A stretch of DNA of 64,000 nucleotides from the NCBI GenBank assembly GCA_013397455.1, contig VYZB01000273.1, positions 880,270 to 944,269 of the forward strand, read 5' to 3'. Below are positions 39,001 to 50,620 of this stretch, piece by piece. A program made the position numbers and the translations under genes. Origin of the DNA: Crotophaga sulcirostris (taxonomy: Eukaryota > Chordata > Aves > Cuculiformes > Crotophagidae). The first letter of the stretch is position 1. Every line of letters begins with the position of its first letter. Under the pieces are notes generated by a model. The model did not search any database. It had not been told where the DNA came from and saw only the letters and a list, made by a program, of their open reading frames with translations.

Positions 39001-39723
39001 CAGGAAGACCTGGATACACTGGAAGGGTGGGCTCACAAGAACCATATGAAGTTCAACAAAGGTAAATGTAAGGTATTGTACCTGGGAAAACATAATCCAG
39101 GACTGCAGCACAGGCTGGCATCTACCCATCTAGGGCTCAGCTCTTGGGAAAGGGGCCTGGAAGTCCTGGTGGACAGTAAGCTCAATGTGAGCGAGCAGCA
39201 TGCTGCTGTGGTAAAGCAAGCCAGTAGGATGCTAGGTTTCATCAGCAAGAGATGAAAAAGTCATTATCCCACTCTACTCAGCACTTGTCAGTGCATACCT
39301 GGAATGCTGTGTTTAGTTCTGGTCCCCATTGTACAAAAGAGGTGTGGACAAGCTAGAGAAGATCCAGAAAAGGGGCACAAAGATGACCAAAGGACTGGGA
39401 AGTTTGCTGTGCAGGGAAATGCTGAGAGGACTGGGTTTGTTCAGCCTTGAAAAAGAAGACTGAGGGGCGACTTTATCACCATGTTCCTGTATTTAAAGGG
39501 TGTGTACCAAGGGGACAAAGACTCTCTTTTTACAAGGAGTCACATGGAAAAGATGAGGGGCAGTGGGTACAAGTACCTGCTGGGGAGGTTCCACTTGGAC
39601 ACAGGAGAACAGTTTTTCACAATAACAATCAGCTGTTGGAACAGTCTCCCCAGGGAAGCGATGGATTCATCAACATTGGACACCTTTAGAATTCAGTTGG
39701 AGAGGATACTGGGCCATCTTGTC
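39001..39723 (+). pseudogene. CR1 ORF2 reverse-transcriptase C-terminal remnant, broken
   Basis: From 39001 the frame reads EDLDTLEGWAHKNHMKFNKG and then CKVLYLGKHN. This is the CR1 segment that follows the catalytic core (the DLD-LE-WA and MKFN-GKC-VL-LG blocks). It goes on to LEVLVDSKLNVSEQHAAVVK and a stop at 39253-39255. Beyond it the similarity continues in another frame (IIPLYSALVSAYLECCV), with an in-frame TAG near 39313 and a TGA near 39459. A last shift opens 39481-39723, with the YLLGRFHLDTGEQFF block and the HLV end. Thus at least two frame shifts and two internal stops have accumulated. It is a fossil of a mobile-element gene. Confidence 0.88.
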
Positions 39724-39799
39724 TAGGATGTGCTTTTGTCAAGAAAGGACCAGATGATACTTGAGGTCCCTTCTAACCTGGTATTCTGTGATTCTATGA
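39001..39799 (+). mobile_element. CR1 non-LTR retrotransposon, long 3' fragment, plus orientation
   Basis: This is the longest CR1 copy here, about 800 bp in sense orientation. It starts in the last third of the ORF2 reverse transcriptase and runs through the 3' UTR (GAGGTCCCTTCTAACCTGG). It ends with two terminal 8-mers (ATTCTGTG and ATTCTATG) near 39783-39798. The 5' end is truncated. Its bases differ from the other copies in the window, so it is a separate and, from its number of frame breaks, older subfamily. It is followed at once by an AT palindrome. Confidence 0.93.
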
Positions 39800-39819
39800 C
39801 TCTTTACATTTTTTTTCAA

Positions 39820-39849
39820 ATATATGTGTATATATATATACACATATAT
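39820..39849. repeat. 30-bp perfect AT-rich palindrome / TA-CA microsatellite
   Basis: The first 15 bases (ATATATGTGTATATA) are the exact reverse complement of the next 15. The simple AT repeat continues loosely to about 39875. It sits 20 bases past the CR1 3' end. Mutation-prone TA/TG repeats often follow the 8-mer tails of CR1. Confidence 0.95.
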
Positions 39850-39875
39850 ATAAATGCATGTATATACATATACAT

Positions 39876-41564
39876 TCCTGCCCCCCATGTATGCATACAT
39901 ATTCCTCTGGTGAGTTCCAAAAATATGTTAGTTAAAAATAAATAAATTCAACATGTCCAGTCAAGGATTTGTTTTAAGCAGAAACTATTGCTCCCACGAC
40001 CTTGTTACGTTTTAATTTTGCTTTCGTACTACAAAGAGAAGCCTTTGTTTGCACTCAGGAAGAGCACCTGTGGAATCTTTAAACATTTTCAGGCATGTTT
40101 TAAAAGCTCATCTTTGTGGTAAAGATTTAATCTATCAAAGTGGTATAAATAATGTAGACATAGCCTTAGGTGTCACTTCTTCCCTGTGCAGGTTGGAAAA
40201 AAAAACCAAAATTATCGCTCTACTGCATTTTAAAATATTGCTCGGGCACAGCAGTGACAGGATCCGGTGCTGTCCTTGAATTATAGGCATCTATTTATTA
40301 CTGATTATTTATAAGGTCCAAAACCACGTGTACAAACCATCAGGCTTCTGACCAAGATAAAAACCTAACTAGGGAAAGAGCATCTTATTAAAAACAAAAA
40401 TGTTGCACATAACACCTCTAAAGATTTTGCTTTTCAGGTAATTAAAAAAATTACTCAGTGGAGTTTGATTGATTTATGTTGACATCCCACTTGATGAATG
40501 TCTCTTGAAAACCAACCTCTCTCTAAGACAAAGCCACCTCAGTTAGGTAAGGTTTAAGGAAAAAGACCTACAGTATGCAACCTAAAACATACTTCAGTTG
40601 TACAGAACTCTGAAATGTTTTGCCAAAAGTCTGTTTTCACAACAGAACCCAGCAGAACAGCCGCAGCTATTGGAACGTATCTGCACCAGGGTGAGTTCAC
40701 AGTTCATGTGAGGTCCTCCGGGGGTTTGAGAGGTCATTCATTAGAAGAAGAAAGAACTCCAAAACCTTCCTTCCCATTTTCATTAAATGTGTATATGTTG
40801 TATCATGTCTTGAAAGATGCCTTTTGGCCTGGATGTTGATGCATTGTGAATTCAGATTAATTTAATAAGTGTAAATTTAATTATTTTATGGAGTTTTCTG
40901 CTATAGACATCATGATTGTGAAAGATGATAATTTATGGGTGAATGTCAACCAGTGGAGTACCTTATTGATTGCAATGCATGTTTGCAGTCAAAACTGGTA
41001 AGGAACTTCATGTGTAGTTTCCAATGTATTTTGTGCTTATAAAAAGTGTTATTTCTTTCCCTCAAATATTCTTGTGTGAAAAGATAATTTTGAAATGTGA
41101 GTTACGAAGTCTTATTTATCTGTTACTGCTTCAAACATCCAAATTGCATAAATATCATTCTTCGTGTGTTTGCCGTGCTCATATTCAAATGTGTAAGCAG
41201 AGCTCCCAAACAGAGAAATGAGTTTAAAAAGTGGGTTCAATGAATGTTTAGGTTTGCTGGGAATCAGTGTTGGTTTGTGGGAATTCTTGAGGGGGCTTAG
41301 GGTGTCTACTTGGGCTGTGTGGAGAGAACAGAAGCCTTCAAAGGAGGGTGAGATGAAGGGGAGAACTGTGCTGTCTCCTTCCAAACTTGTGTTGCTAGCC
41401 AAAACCAGATCAATGCAAGTGTAGTGCTGACACTTCCCCACATATCTGAAGCAATTGCAAGTCTAGACTTAACAGACACCTGCTCATTCTTTAATTTAGC
41501 ATTTCAAGATAGCTAAGTCTGTGAAGCACTGTTGCTGTCATGTCTTGTTTGCATCACTTTCCAG
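39876..41564. other. Non-coding stretch, no gene seen
   Basis: AT-rich DNA with no repeat I recognise. The open frames are short. An acceptor-like site ends at 41564. Confidence 0.5.
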
Positions 41565-41663
41565 GTTGCTGTGTTTGATTTGGAGAGGCAGCTCTGGAGG
41601 GTCTGCTCTAAAGCGACAAGTGTCTCCAGGAGGAAATTCTGTGTCTCGCCCTGTAAAACAGAG
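41565..41663 (+). other. Candidate coding exon, 99 bp, phase 0 to 0
   Basis: The acceptor TTGTTTGCATCACTTTCCAG ends at 41564 and a donor GAG|GTAACC starts at 41664. Between them are 33 open codons beginning VAVFDLERQLWRVCSKATSV, rich in Arg, Lys, Ser and Cys. A second frame is also open, the third is closed. The phase-0 exit fits the second AG of the acceptor region before the candidate terminal exon at 43194. I do not recognise the protein. The donor is only moderate (GTAACC), so chance is a serious alternative. Confidence 0.22.
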
Positions 41664-43193
41664 GTAACCCACCTGCATTGCAGTGATCCTGGGGGCTGAT
41701 GGGATGATTAGGTTCAGAAGGTTCAAATATGTAGTGACAGTTCATAAAATATGGAACTGAAACCATTATCCTGTGTGATAACGTGCCCAAATGACCTTGG
41801 TGTCTGACCAGTGAAGTGTAGGCGTTTCCATGGCCGTGCTCTCAAAACCTATGGGATGAAGATGTGACTGGTCAGAAAGCCATGTGAAGCCACAGTTGAT
41901 CTTAACTCTGTCATCAGTAAACTTATTCTATCATCTAGGCAAAAATCTGAAGTGAAGAACAATTGCTAAAAGATGTAGGATTGTTCATAATACCTGTAAG
42001 CATTAATGTAAAAGATTGGGTGATTTTGGAGTGTTAAAGGCATGGTATTATCTAAATAGAATGTTTTAGATTAAAGAAAAAAGAGAAATGTCTAAGACCT
42101 AATGCAATACAAGCTTTTTAGTATAAATGCTTAAGGTCAGTGACAGCCCTGATGCTTGAAATCACGTTCATCTCCACTGATACTCCTGGGGTGAAAATCG
42201 CCCCTCCAGAGTGTACATAGATAAAAGTTAATTCTTCCAGGTCTTATGTATTTATCTAATCGTGCAAATAATATATTTCATCTTTGCTTGTGAACATCAC
42301 TAGTTTTAACGCGTCTCCTGTTTTTTACTGGTAGAAGTGAGATTGTAAAGTTCATGGGTTCCTGTCTTACCACGAAACTTTTCTGTCATGGAAGCCCACA
42401 CTGGCTCTGGACTTTGCGTGTGTTTTAGCTATTGACTCTGTAGAGATGAAAAACTTTTATAACTCTAGAAAGTAATCCCTGTTAAACCTTCTAATTCCTG
42501 TAAACTTTACTAATTCCTGAAAACTTTTCTAACTCTCCTTTGGTTTCATAAGCCAGGGATTGAACTTTTGAGACATAGGTATTAAAAACTGGAGGGGAAA
42601 AAAAATGTCAGCTATATTCAGTTTCAGGTACAAAAATTAATTAGAATTTCAATTTTACTACTGGCAAGTCATACTAATTTAGCTTTCCTGTGGGAAAAAG
42701 AAAAGTTCAATTAAAACAAAAGACTTGTGTGGAAGAGATTCTGCAAACTATTTCAAGTTCAGTTTTCATATCATTGACAAATCAACAGGGATATTAAGAT
42801 TTTATTCAGGTCTGCGTTTTAAGAGTCTCTAACTATACCAGTATGCAAAAGGTAAATAGAGGCAGTTCTGCATGACTTCTGATATAAAAGCTAATAGGAT
42901 AGAAAATTACTGTGAAGTAGAAAAAGTGCCTAGATGTTAAATAATTAACACTGGTTAGATGAAGTTCTGTAACAGTTGACTGACAACAAGGGTAGACACT
43001 GTCTATAACCTGAGAGCAAAGTCTCTTCCATTACTTGGCTTAACAGAAGTGATTTAAAAACAGCGAAAGGAATACAACTGTCCTTTAAGAAGGACTTGCT
43101 TATACCCTTGTTGTACATTTCAGTGCTCTTTCTTACTCTCCTTTTTTTGTGTTTTTTTGTGCTTTAGGTATTTCTTCTAATTTCTTGCAGTGC
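41664..43193. other. Non-coding stretch with a minisatellite
   Basis: Unique AT-rich DNA apart from the 42449-42538 minisatellite. It ends in a pyrimidine-rich acceptor (TATTTCTTCTAATTTCTTGCAG, then TGCTGCAG). Confidence 0.5.
42449..42538. repeat. Small degenerate minisatellite, unit about 18-20 bp
   Basis: Four to five imperfect head-to-tail copies of AAACTTTTCTAATTCCTG are visible: AAACTTTTATAACTCTAG, AAACCTTCTAATTCCTGT, AAACTTTACTAATTCCTG and AAACTTTTCTAACTCTCC, with one decayed copy between. The divergence between units shows it is not a young, length-variable array. Confidence 0.8.
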
Positions 43194-43420
43194 TGCAGAG
43201 CCCAGATACTCCTGTGCTGTTCAGAGTACTGAGACTGCAGCAATGTCTGTGTTGTGCAGGGCAGGGTGATGAGGATGGTCCATTCTCTCCAGTGCAGAAC
43301 CTCATCTCTGAGGAGATACGGAAGATGGATGAGGACAGGGAATACGTTCTGGAAAACAGTGAGAGACAGGGGAACAGGCAAAGCGATGCCAAAAGGAGAC
43401 AGGGAACACGGATAAAATAG
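43194..43420 (+). other. Candidate terminal coding exon
   Basis: After an acceptor (TTCTTGCAG at 43185, or the second AG, TGCTGCAG, at 43193) one frame stays open about 75 codons to TAG at 43418-43420. It has a charged, coding-like C-terminus (ISEEIRKMDEDREYVLENSE, then RQGNRQSDAKRRQG). The pattern suggests a helical, polar tail. An AATAAA lies at 43927-43932. With the second AG the entry is phase 0 and would join the candidate exon at 41565-41663. Antisense frames are also open, so base composition may explain part of this. I do not recognise the protein. Confidence 0.25.
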
Positions 43421-43978
43421 TGAAAAGCATTTCCAAAGAGTGATTCTCTGTCTGTACGTGTGCTTCCCTGTAGTGGCTATCAGACTCAGTAGTCAAGCTA
43501 ATTAGAGAAATTAGTAATTCAAAGTAGTTTAAGAAAACTCTGGGCTCAGAGCAAGGCACAGGTTTGTCTGGAGGCCTCTTTTGCCCCGAGCATGCTCGGA
43601 GGCATCGCTGGTTTTGGCATGGCTGAGCTTAAATTAACATTCCATTTTCACTGCTTTGCAGACACAATCTATCTGCAACATGATATTTATCCGTACAGCT
43701 GGCAGCTGTGGTGTCAAGTGCTACAGACAGATGAGACCATTGCTACAATGCAAATATTTTCCACATTCACTCTTCGAAGCAATCACGCACAACAAAGTTT
43801 GCAGCAAAATTGTACAGGACGAGAGTCAAAATTTGTCCTTCTATCTCTTCTTTAAGGGAACTTGGACTCTATATAGTCCAAAGATTTGGAGGGTAAGTGT
43901 TTCCTACCTGCTTTACAGGGCAGGTTAATAAAGGAAGTTCTACCTGCAAGTAACTAAAAAAAAATATACTTAAAGCTT
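43421..43978. other. Non-coding or 3' UTR-like stretch
   Basis: It contains the AATAAA at 43927. It also contains an interval at 43662-43891 with an acceptor (CACTGCTTTGCAG) and a GTAAGT donor, where two frames are open. Two mutually exclusive readings of the same stretch make neither convincing. Confidence 0.4.
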
Positions 43979-44220
43979 CGTAAGGGGAAGTTTAGGATTG
44001 ATATTAAAAAAAAAATTTTTACTGAAAGGGTGCTGGGCCATTGGAATGCGCTACCCGGGGAGGTGGTGGAATCACTGTCCCTGGAGGTGTTTAAGAGGAG
44101 ATTGGATGAGGCACTCAGTGCCATGGTTTAGGTGATGGGTTGGTGTTGGTGTTAGTGTTGGGTTATAGGTTGGACTTGATGATATCAAAGGTCCTTTCCA
44201 GCCTTGTGATACAGTGATTT
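43979..44220 (+). mobile_element. CR1 3' fragment, plus orientation
   Basis: It begins TAAGGGGAAGTTTAGGATTG (the GGGGAAGTTTAGG-TGGATATTAG block) and passes through CTGGGCCATTGGAATGCGCT and GGAGGTGTTTAAGAGGAGAT. It ends GGTTGGACTTGATGATATCA, GGTCCTTTCC and a decayed 8-mer tail (GTGATACAGTGATT). It includes a small GGTGTT-type expansion at 44138-44163 and an A-rich insertion near 44006. It is truncated 5' and non-coding. Confidence 0.9.
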
Positions 44221-44822
44221 AGCCCTCTGATTTGCACAGTATAACAATTAATACAGATTTGCTGTTAAGAATACTCCCCAGCAAGAACAAATCACTCATA
44301 AATGAAAACCTCCTGTAAAGAAAAAGTCTCTTTTATCTGACAAACTCCTGAATTAAGTAATACTTGGATGTTGAAAGATCACAACAGAGCTGTAACAAAG
44401 AGAAAAGTCTACTGACTGTAAAAATCAAGTCATTCAAATGTGCCTGGCAAAGGGTATGCTGGGTTTGCTGTCTTGAGGTTTTTTACCTCATCATTCAGGC
44501 TGCTGTCATTTTCTGTACGAAACAAAAGTCTTCAGACTTGCAGGCACAGGGTACAGCTAATTGACTGATGTCTTCTTTGCATAAGGGCAGGAAACCAATA
44601 TGAAACAAATCTATCTTCTTCCTTTTGGGACATGAATTAGAGTATTAAATGGGTATTTTGAGTATGTGGGAATGAAGTTTGAGATGAGAACAGGGGAGCT
44701 GATGCTCAGAGCTGTGCTGGGGAGCCGTCGCTGAGCTGGTTGAGAGGGTCTGGAACAGGAGAACTGGAGAAGCTGTTGGAAGGCATAGCATGGGAGGTGA
44801 GCGGTGCAGAGGTGGACCCTGT
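44221..44822. other. Non-coding stretch between two CR1 pieces
   Basis: No gene. The last 150 bases (from about 44670) have higher GC and may be further decayed CR1 ORF2 sequence upstream of the endonuclease remnant, but I cannot align them with confidence. Confidence 0.45.
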
Positions 44823-45233
44823 TTCTTCAAACAGCTGGTGGGAGACTTGTCATTCCTGAGGGGCACTTTAACCATCTGCTGCAAGGGCAAGTGGTTAGGG
44901 TGGAAGCAATGTAGGAGACTTCTGGAGAGTGTTAGGGACACCTTATTGCTGTGGCCCCTGGGTGGATTCCTCAGGGGAGGTGCTCTGATGGATCTGCTGG
45001 TGAAGGATGACGAGGAACTGGCTGGGGATGTGCAGATAACTGGCAGCCCTGGCTGTAGTGGCCTTGGGATAACAGTATTTAAAGCATTTAAAATGCTGTG
45101 CGAAGTGAGGAAGGGGATGAGGCCTTCAGTGACTCATCTGAGCCAGATCATCTGGCTTTGATGTTGGCCTTGTTTTAAGGAGGTGTTTGGACCAGAGACC
45201 TCCAGAGGTCTTGTATATGAGGTTGTTCTATGA
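44823..45233 (+). pseudogene. Internally deleted CR1: ORF2 endonuclease remnant joined to the 3' tail
   Basis: In the frame starting at 44790, residues 12-98 follow the C-terminal part of the CR1 apurinic-like endonuclease. They give FFKQL, a decayed GDFN catalytic block (now GDLS), KQCRRLLESV (family KQSRRFLE), RGGALMDLL (family RGALLDLL), then EELAGDVQITGSPGCS, the end of the domain. The HE residues normally following GCSD are lost. From about 45175 the sequence is instead the very 3' end of CR1 (TTTGGACCAGAGACCTCCAG, AGGTC and TTCTATGAG). The whole reverse transcriptase is therefore deleted. The spacing of the endonuclease blocks also shows a small loss before GDLS and an insertion after it. 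It is an old dead copy and the frame is fortuitously still open to 45161. Confidence 0.75.
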
Positions 45234-48200
45234 GTTTCTGACTTGTCAGTTCTGTACCAAAATGGGACATTTACTAGAGTTTTATTTTTTGAGGTCAGAA
45301 TATTTGTCCTGTTTTGCTTCAGTGTTAGATGAGCTGTCTTTTCCTAACACTTTTTCATATGTTACGATCTGACTATGATGTTTGTGGAAATTGCGCTTAA
45401 TTTTGGGTTTGGCTCTTTATCACAAAGGAAAGGGAAAGTATAAAGTAAAATATAAGATACAGGCAGCCCTTCTCCTGATTTGACTTTTATTCCTGATAGT
45501 CTCGTCTAAGTTATTGATCCTTTTTTGCTCATTTTAACCTGTTTCTATTGAACAATCAAAATACAAAGTACATGATAATTCATGTTCATCATGATTGGAG
45601 ATGTACATATTGTGAACCTTAGTAAATAGCTGACTATTGTTTAAAGCATTAATATAATTTACTGGCCATATCTAACAGTACTGAAAAAGAAATGTTTTAA
45701 AACTTTCTTAGTTTTTTACTGGTTTTAATATCTTTTTTTTTCTCTTTGAATACAGACACTTTTCACTCAGTTTCTACTTCATTTGCGTAATGGTACAGTG
45801 GTTGGTTTTTAAATATCACAATTGTTTGATTTTAAGAACTAGATCAGTTTGTTAAACAAATGACAAAACACCCACCAGAGATGTTTGTTTTTTGTTAAAA
45901 CGTATTTAACTGAGTTTTAATGGGCAGACTTTGATCCAGTTGCATTGCTTTGTGTTTTTCTGCCATCCAAAGTGCATTACTTGTATTTTACTTTAAAGCT
46001 AAGGACGTGCTTGGGAAGGCAGATACCTATATCCAGGTTGCTGGTTTGGGTTTTAGATTATTTTTTAAGAGCTAGAATTCTTATCAGACATCAGGTAAAT
46101 TTATGTCTATCCTGGGCAATTGCACTACCCTTACCAGCTTTCAAGATCTGTTGAAATTTTGGAGATGCATGGATTCAGATGAAACCTTTACAACTCATGT
46201 TCAATTTTGATCGTACTCCACCTTTGTCCAAAGGAAATATTCAGCTTTCTTCTGTGCTCCCTCTAGTGTTTAATGTGTTGTATAACTGAAACTGGAAAAC
46301 AAACACAGATTAGTATCCACCAAATCTCAGTGAAAGAATTCATGTAATATTTTCTGCCTTTTTGTCTAAGTTCCTTTAGGATTTGCTCTCACAGGACTCA
46401 CACACCCATCTGAGCAGGTAACAAATGTATATTGTGTGGCCAAATGTGTTTGAAAAATTATGGTTAAGTTGGGTTTAAACACAAAATTGTTTCAAAATTT
46501 GCCAAATACAAAATAGGAACAAGAAAAAGCATTTGCTCTCAGTCAGTGTCTCATAATTAGGTAAAATTATTGGTAGCTAAATTAATCTTATATTCAAGCC
46601 TATATTTGTTTCAGTTTCTAGCAGTCACATTTAAATTGGTACTGGAGAGAGAGACCTGGATGAAAGCAACTCGGATTTTTCAGTTACATAAAACTCTGAA
46701 AGGCTTTTACAAATTGCTTCTGTGTGGGAGGCAGCTTGCTGCAAAGCTGTCACTTGAAACTTTATCAATCAGAAGACAGTACCGTTTTTAATTATGCAGA
46801 TTTTTCAAAGTAAAATAACTTTTTTCTTGCCTGAAAATGTAGAACAGAGTCAGGTGAGATCTGGAACAATCTGAAAGATTTTGAAGAGTTTGCTAGGTTT
46901 AATTGAATCAGCTTCAAAAAGCTTGCTCTTATGAAGAAGTATAGTATACTTGAAGAGTTTTAGCTTTCTTCAGAAAAGAAAAACCTTTTCTCTCCTTGTA
47001 TATTGTACAAAATGTCACTAACATCTAATTATCTCTCTATCCAGCAAAGGAGTCCATCTCAGTGTGTTCCTGAATCTCTCTATAGTTGCAAAGATCTTCA
47101 CTCTCTGCATTTTTATGGCCTAATTTAGGAGTCTTGCGTCCTAAAATAATGTGATGTTGTAGAGTTTTCTGTCCATCAACACCCAGCGGGGGCAGAAAAT
47201 GCTGTGCTCTTTGCAAAGTGTCTCATAAATCCTTTCCTTGTGGAGACAGTTTGAAATTCTCACCAAATAGGTAAAATTGCTGCAGACATCCTGATGTTTG
47301 CTAGGAAACCTCAAAACCTCTCAGCTGTGCTTTCTGGTTTGACTGTTACATGAGATGCCATGATGTCATGTCTCCTATATCTTCAGAGAGAAGAAACAAT
47401 GAGCTGAATTTTATGCTGCTTTAGCAAGATAGGCGATCGGAAAGGAATGTGAATTAATCATGAACACTCCATTTTGCTAATGTGTTTTGCGATGGGAGAG
47501 AGTGAGAGAGAGAGTGAGTGTTTCCTTTTGCTCTTTTACTTTTTTTGGGTTGTTTGACTTCATTAGAAGTTGAATTATACTGTTTGTTCTCACTCTAAGA
47601 AACATGCATCACTAACGTGTCATGTAGTTATGACTGATATGTTCTCTAAACTCTCTTCTCCAGTGTTTATTGTGCAACAGAGTTGGCACCACTACCTGTT
47701 GAAATTTGATAAAATCATGACTTCTACCAGAAAAAGACACTTCTGAGATTACTGTAACAAAACCAATATGCAGTTTTCCTTTCGATTTCTGCTGGCTTTT
47801 CCACTGGTTTACCATTTTTCTAATTTTGACATCATCTTTCTTAATTTCCTCTCCTTTGTTAATGCTGTTGTTTTGCTAAGCCTCGTGCATGAAGGTCGTA
47901 TGAGAAATCCTACTGGTATTGCCCAGCACGGGGATGTCTCTAAGCTTCTCCCCTTCCCTCTGCATGGCATAGCTGATAATAAAAACGATGGATTGCATCT
48001 CTCCTTCTCAGGTCCTTCCAAATGCCTATGTGACCCAGTGTTCATGCTCAGCTATATTAGCATAGGGTCACAGGTCCTCACCCTTTGACTCTTTGCAGAT
48101 TCCCTTTTAATATCGTTGTGAACTTGCACTGCCTTTTTCTTATTCTTTTTATGCTTCAGCCTGGAGTCAGCCTTCTGGCAAGTTCCATTCCCCAGTTGCT

Positions 48201-50620
48201 TTGTCTTCTCCTTTAGCTGTTTTAAATCACGTTGTATTTCGTGATTCAACACCTACAAGGCTATGACCTCTTCAGTGAACTTGAAAAATAGGCTATTCTA
48301 TGAGTTTTAGTCTCTCAGGGTCACAACTGCTGGCTCTTCTGTCTGGGAGTAGGGTACATCAAAGTCATCTGTCCTGTTTTTTTGGCATTCAGACTTGAAG
48401 CCAAAGAAAGAATTGTGGCTGCATCTTTGGGAATTTATGCCTCCCAACCCACAAGTTCTTCTAGGTCAATCGAACAAAAGTGCCAATGCTGTGGACGTGC
48501 TCTTTTATCTCTCCATCTCCTAAACTCCTGGCTCAGCAAAAAGAATGCTCAGGACTGTTGCAGATGTAGAGGCTGGTCTCCAAAGAGATTCTCACAGTGC
48601 CAGAGATCACAGTCTCTGTCTCTGCCCTTTCCTTTGTGCTCCAAGACCTTGGAGCACAAAGACATTTCAACAGAAGCTCATCTGAACACTGGCTTTCTGT
48701 TCTCAAGCTGGCGGCAGAAGTCCTTGACTCCGTCTACGTAATCAAAAGGAAAGAGAAGCTCTTCAGCACAGCCCTGTACTACCCTGAGGCAAGGAAAATC
48801 TTTTCAGTAATGCCCTATAGCACACTGTGCTGAGCTAGTACATGGGGCTTGTGACCCCTTAATGATCCATTTTATGAATTGGCATGCATCCCTTGGTGTC
48901 TTTGGAGCTATCATGCTGTTGCAGGAACCATAAGAAGCCCAAGGAAGCATAGGTGTTCTTACAATACTTCAGAAATCCACGTGGAAGTCAGATTCCTCTC
49001 TCCTGTGTACTTGTCTATGAATTATGCCTGGAAGTTACCTAAATTTTATTTGTAAGTAGTTAAGCATCTTGTGATTCATAGGTGTCTTCCCAGTAGTATT
49101 GCAGTAGATGGTTATTCACATCTTGCAAAGCCTCCAAATTTTATTTTCAAACTGCAGACTCTGCAGTAGGATTGACAGTAGCTGAAATTTATGGCATTTG
49201 TAGTTGTAAAAGAGAAAGTACTATTTGAAGTAGCACCCCTACTGCGTTTGGATTATAGGTTATACGTACAGAGCATTTCTGACGTTTCTGTGCTATCCTT
49301 AATGAAGAAAGAAGAGGTGAGTTCAAGGTTTAAAGATATGTAACTAAAAGAAGATATCTAGAAGTTGGAAAATCTGCTCTTAAAATTCCCTCACCTCTCT
49401 TAGGAAAATGGGGTGATTTAAAATGCCAGTTTGAGATTGACATGAAAATTTGAAGACTGTATCAGCGACTGTTATGTAAATGGTTCTTGAGAAGTCTCTG
49501 GATCATTTACTCAGAGGCATATTTAAAGCAGGAAATGACTTATTCATGCATTGTTTCGTGAACTCATACTGTGATTTATTTTTTTTTTTCAAGCTACTTG
49601 AAGGGAAACTCAAAGAATTATGAGTATGTGGAAACCCACGTGATAAACAAGGTCAGCAGAGCAGGTACAGAGATGACATGAAAACAAAACCTGGGAATAA
49701 ATACTGAATAAACAACTGATACAACAAAAGAGACTGAATGAAATTGCTGAGCAAAGTCTTGACTTGGGATCTTTTCACTGTGAATGTCAGAAAGTCTTTC
49801 AAGAATTTCACTTGAAAACAAAATGAACACTTCAAGCTAAGATGTTCTGATAATATCTACCTGTCTTAGGTATTGTTCTAGGGTTAACTCACACAGGAAG
49901 GATTCTGGTCTTTTAATAGGGTATTGTGTGCTTTTAATCCTTGTCAAAAGATTTTTTGTGCTGAGAAGGTGAGGTGGTTTTAGTAATGAAAATGACTCTG
50001 ATAAAAACATGTCAACTGAATATCAGAGAAGATACCAAAATGATTTAGTCAAGACATTACTGCTTGTGTGGAGGGTAGGACTTCTAAGTAATTTTTTTTT
50101 TCTTTCTTCCATAAAGTTGTGTGAGAAGGTCATTGGAAGTGAATAACCCAAAAATGGGGAAGCACGAAGACATGAACTCGGAAAAGAGACCAATTTGACA
50201 AAGCTAACTTTACAAGGTAGATATGCAGTGGGAGGCATTTTTCCTAAATAGGATGTGGAAGAGCTATTTCATTCCTGAATTTCCTGCTCTGTCAAGACCC
50301 TGAGTAACTTTGAACAAGTGATTTAACCCTTCATTTAATTGTTTTCCACATGTAAAAAGAAAATGCTACTCTCCCTGTTGCGTAAGGGCATTACGCAGAA
50401 ATTTTCAGAGAACCTTGGGGCTTGGTATTGTGATATTCTCAGTTTTACTTGAGTAATGAAAAATTCTGAAGATGTCAGAACAACCCCGAAACAGGAATAC
50501 TTTGTGGATACGAATTTGAATGAAACAGCCTCTGGCTGTAGTCTAGGTAGAGAAAAACTGATAATTTTGATGTAGAACTTCTACTCTGGATTTTCATTTG
50601 AGCTAGTGATGCCTAACTCC
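45234..50620. other. Long non-coding stretch, no gene seen
   Basis: AT-rich unique DNA. A short (GA)n tract with GTGA interruptions lies at 47494-47519. A run of 14 T lies at 49577-49590. Open frames of 100-119 codons (47768-48088 and 48382-48741) have no domain and no splice support. Confidence 0.5.

Noticed and set aside
43133..43392. Minus-strand frames of 71-82 codons
   Set aside because: They are antisense to the charged plus-strand frame and show the Ser, Leu and Pro bias expected of a shadow.
43662..43891. 230-bp interval with TTTGCAG acceptor and GTAAGT donor
   Set aside because: Two competing frames are open, the peptide is unrecognisable, and it overlaps what would be the 3' UTR of a better candidate.
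48382..48741. 119-codon plus-strand frame rich in Ser and Cys
   Set aside because: No splice sites, no domain, and an overlapping frame in another register is also open.
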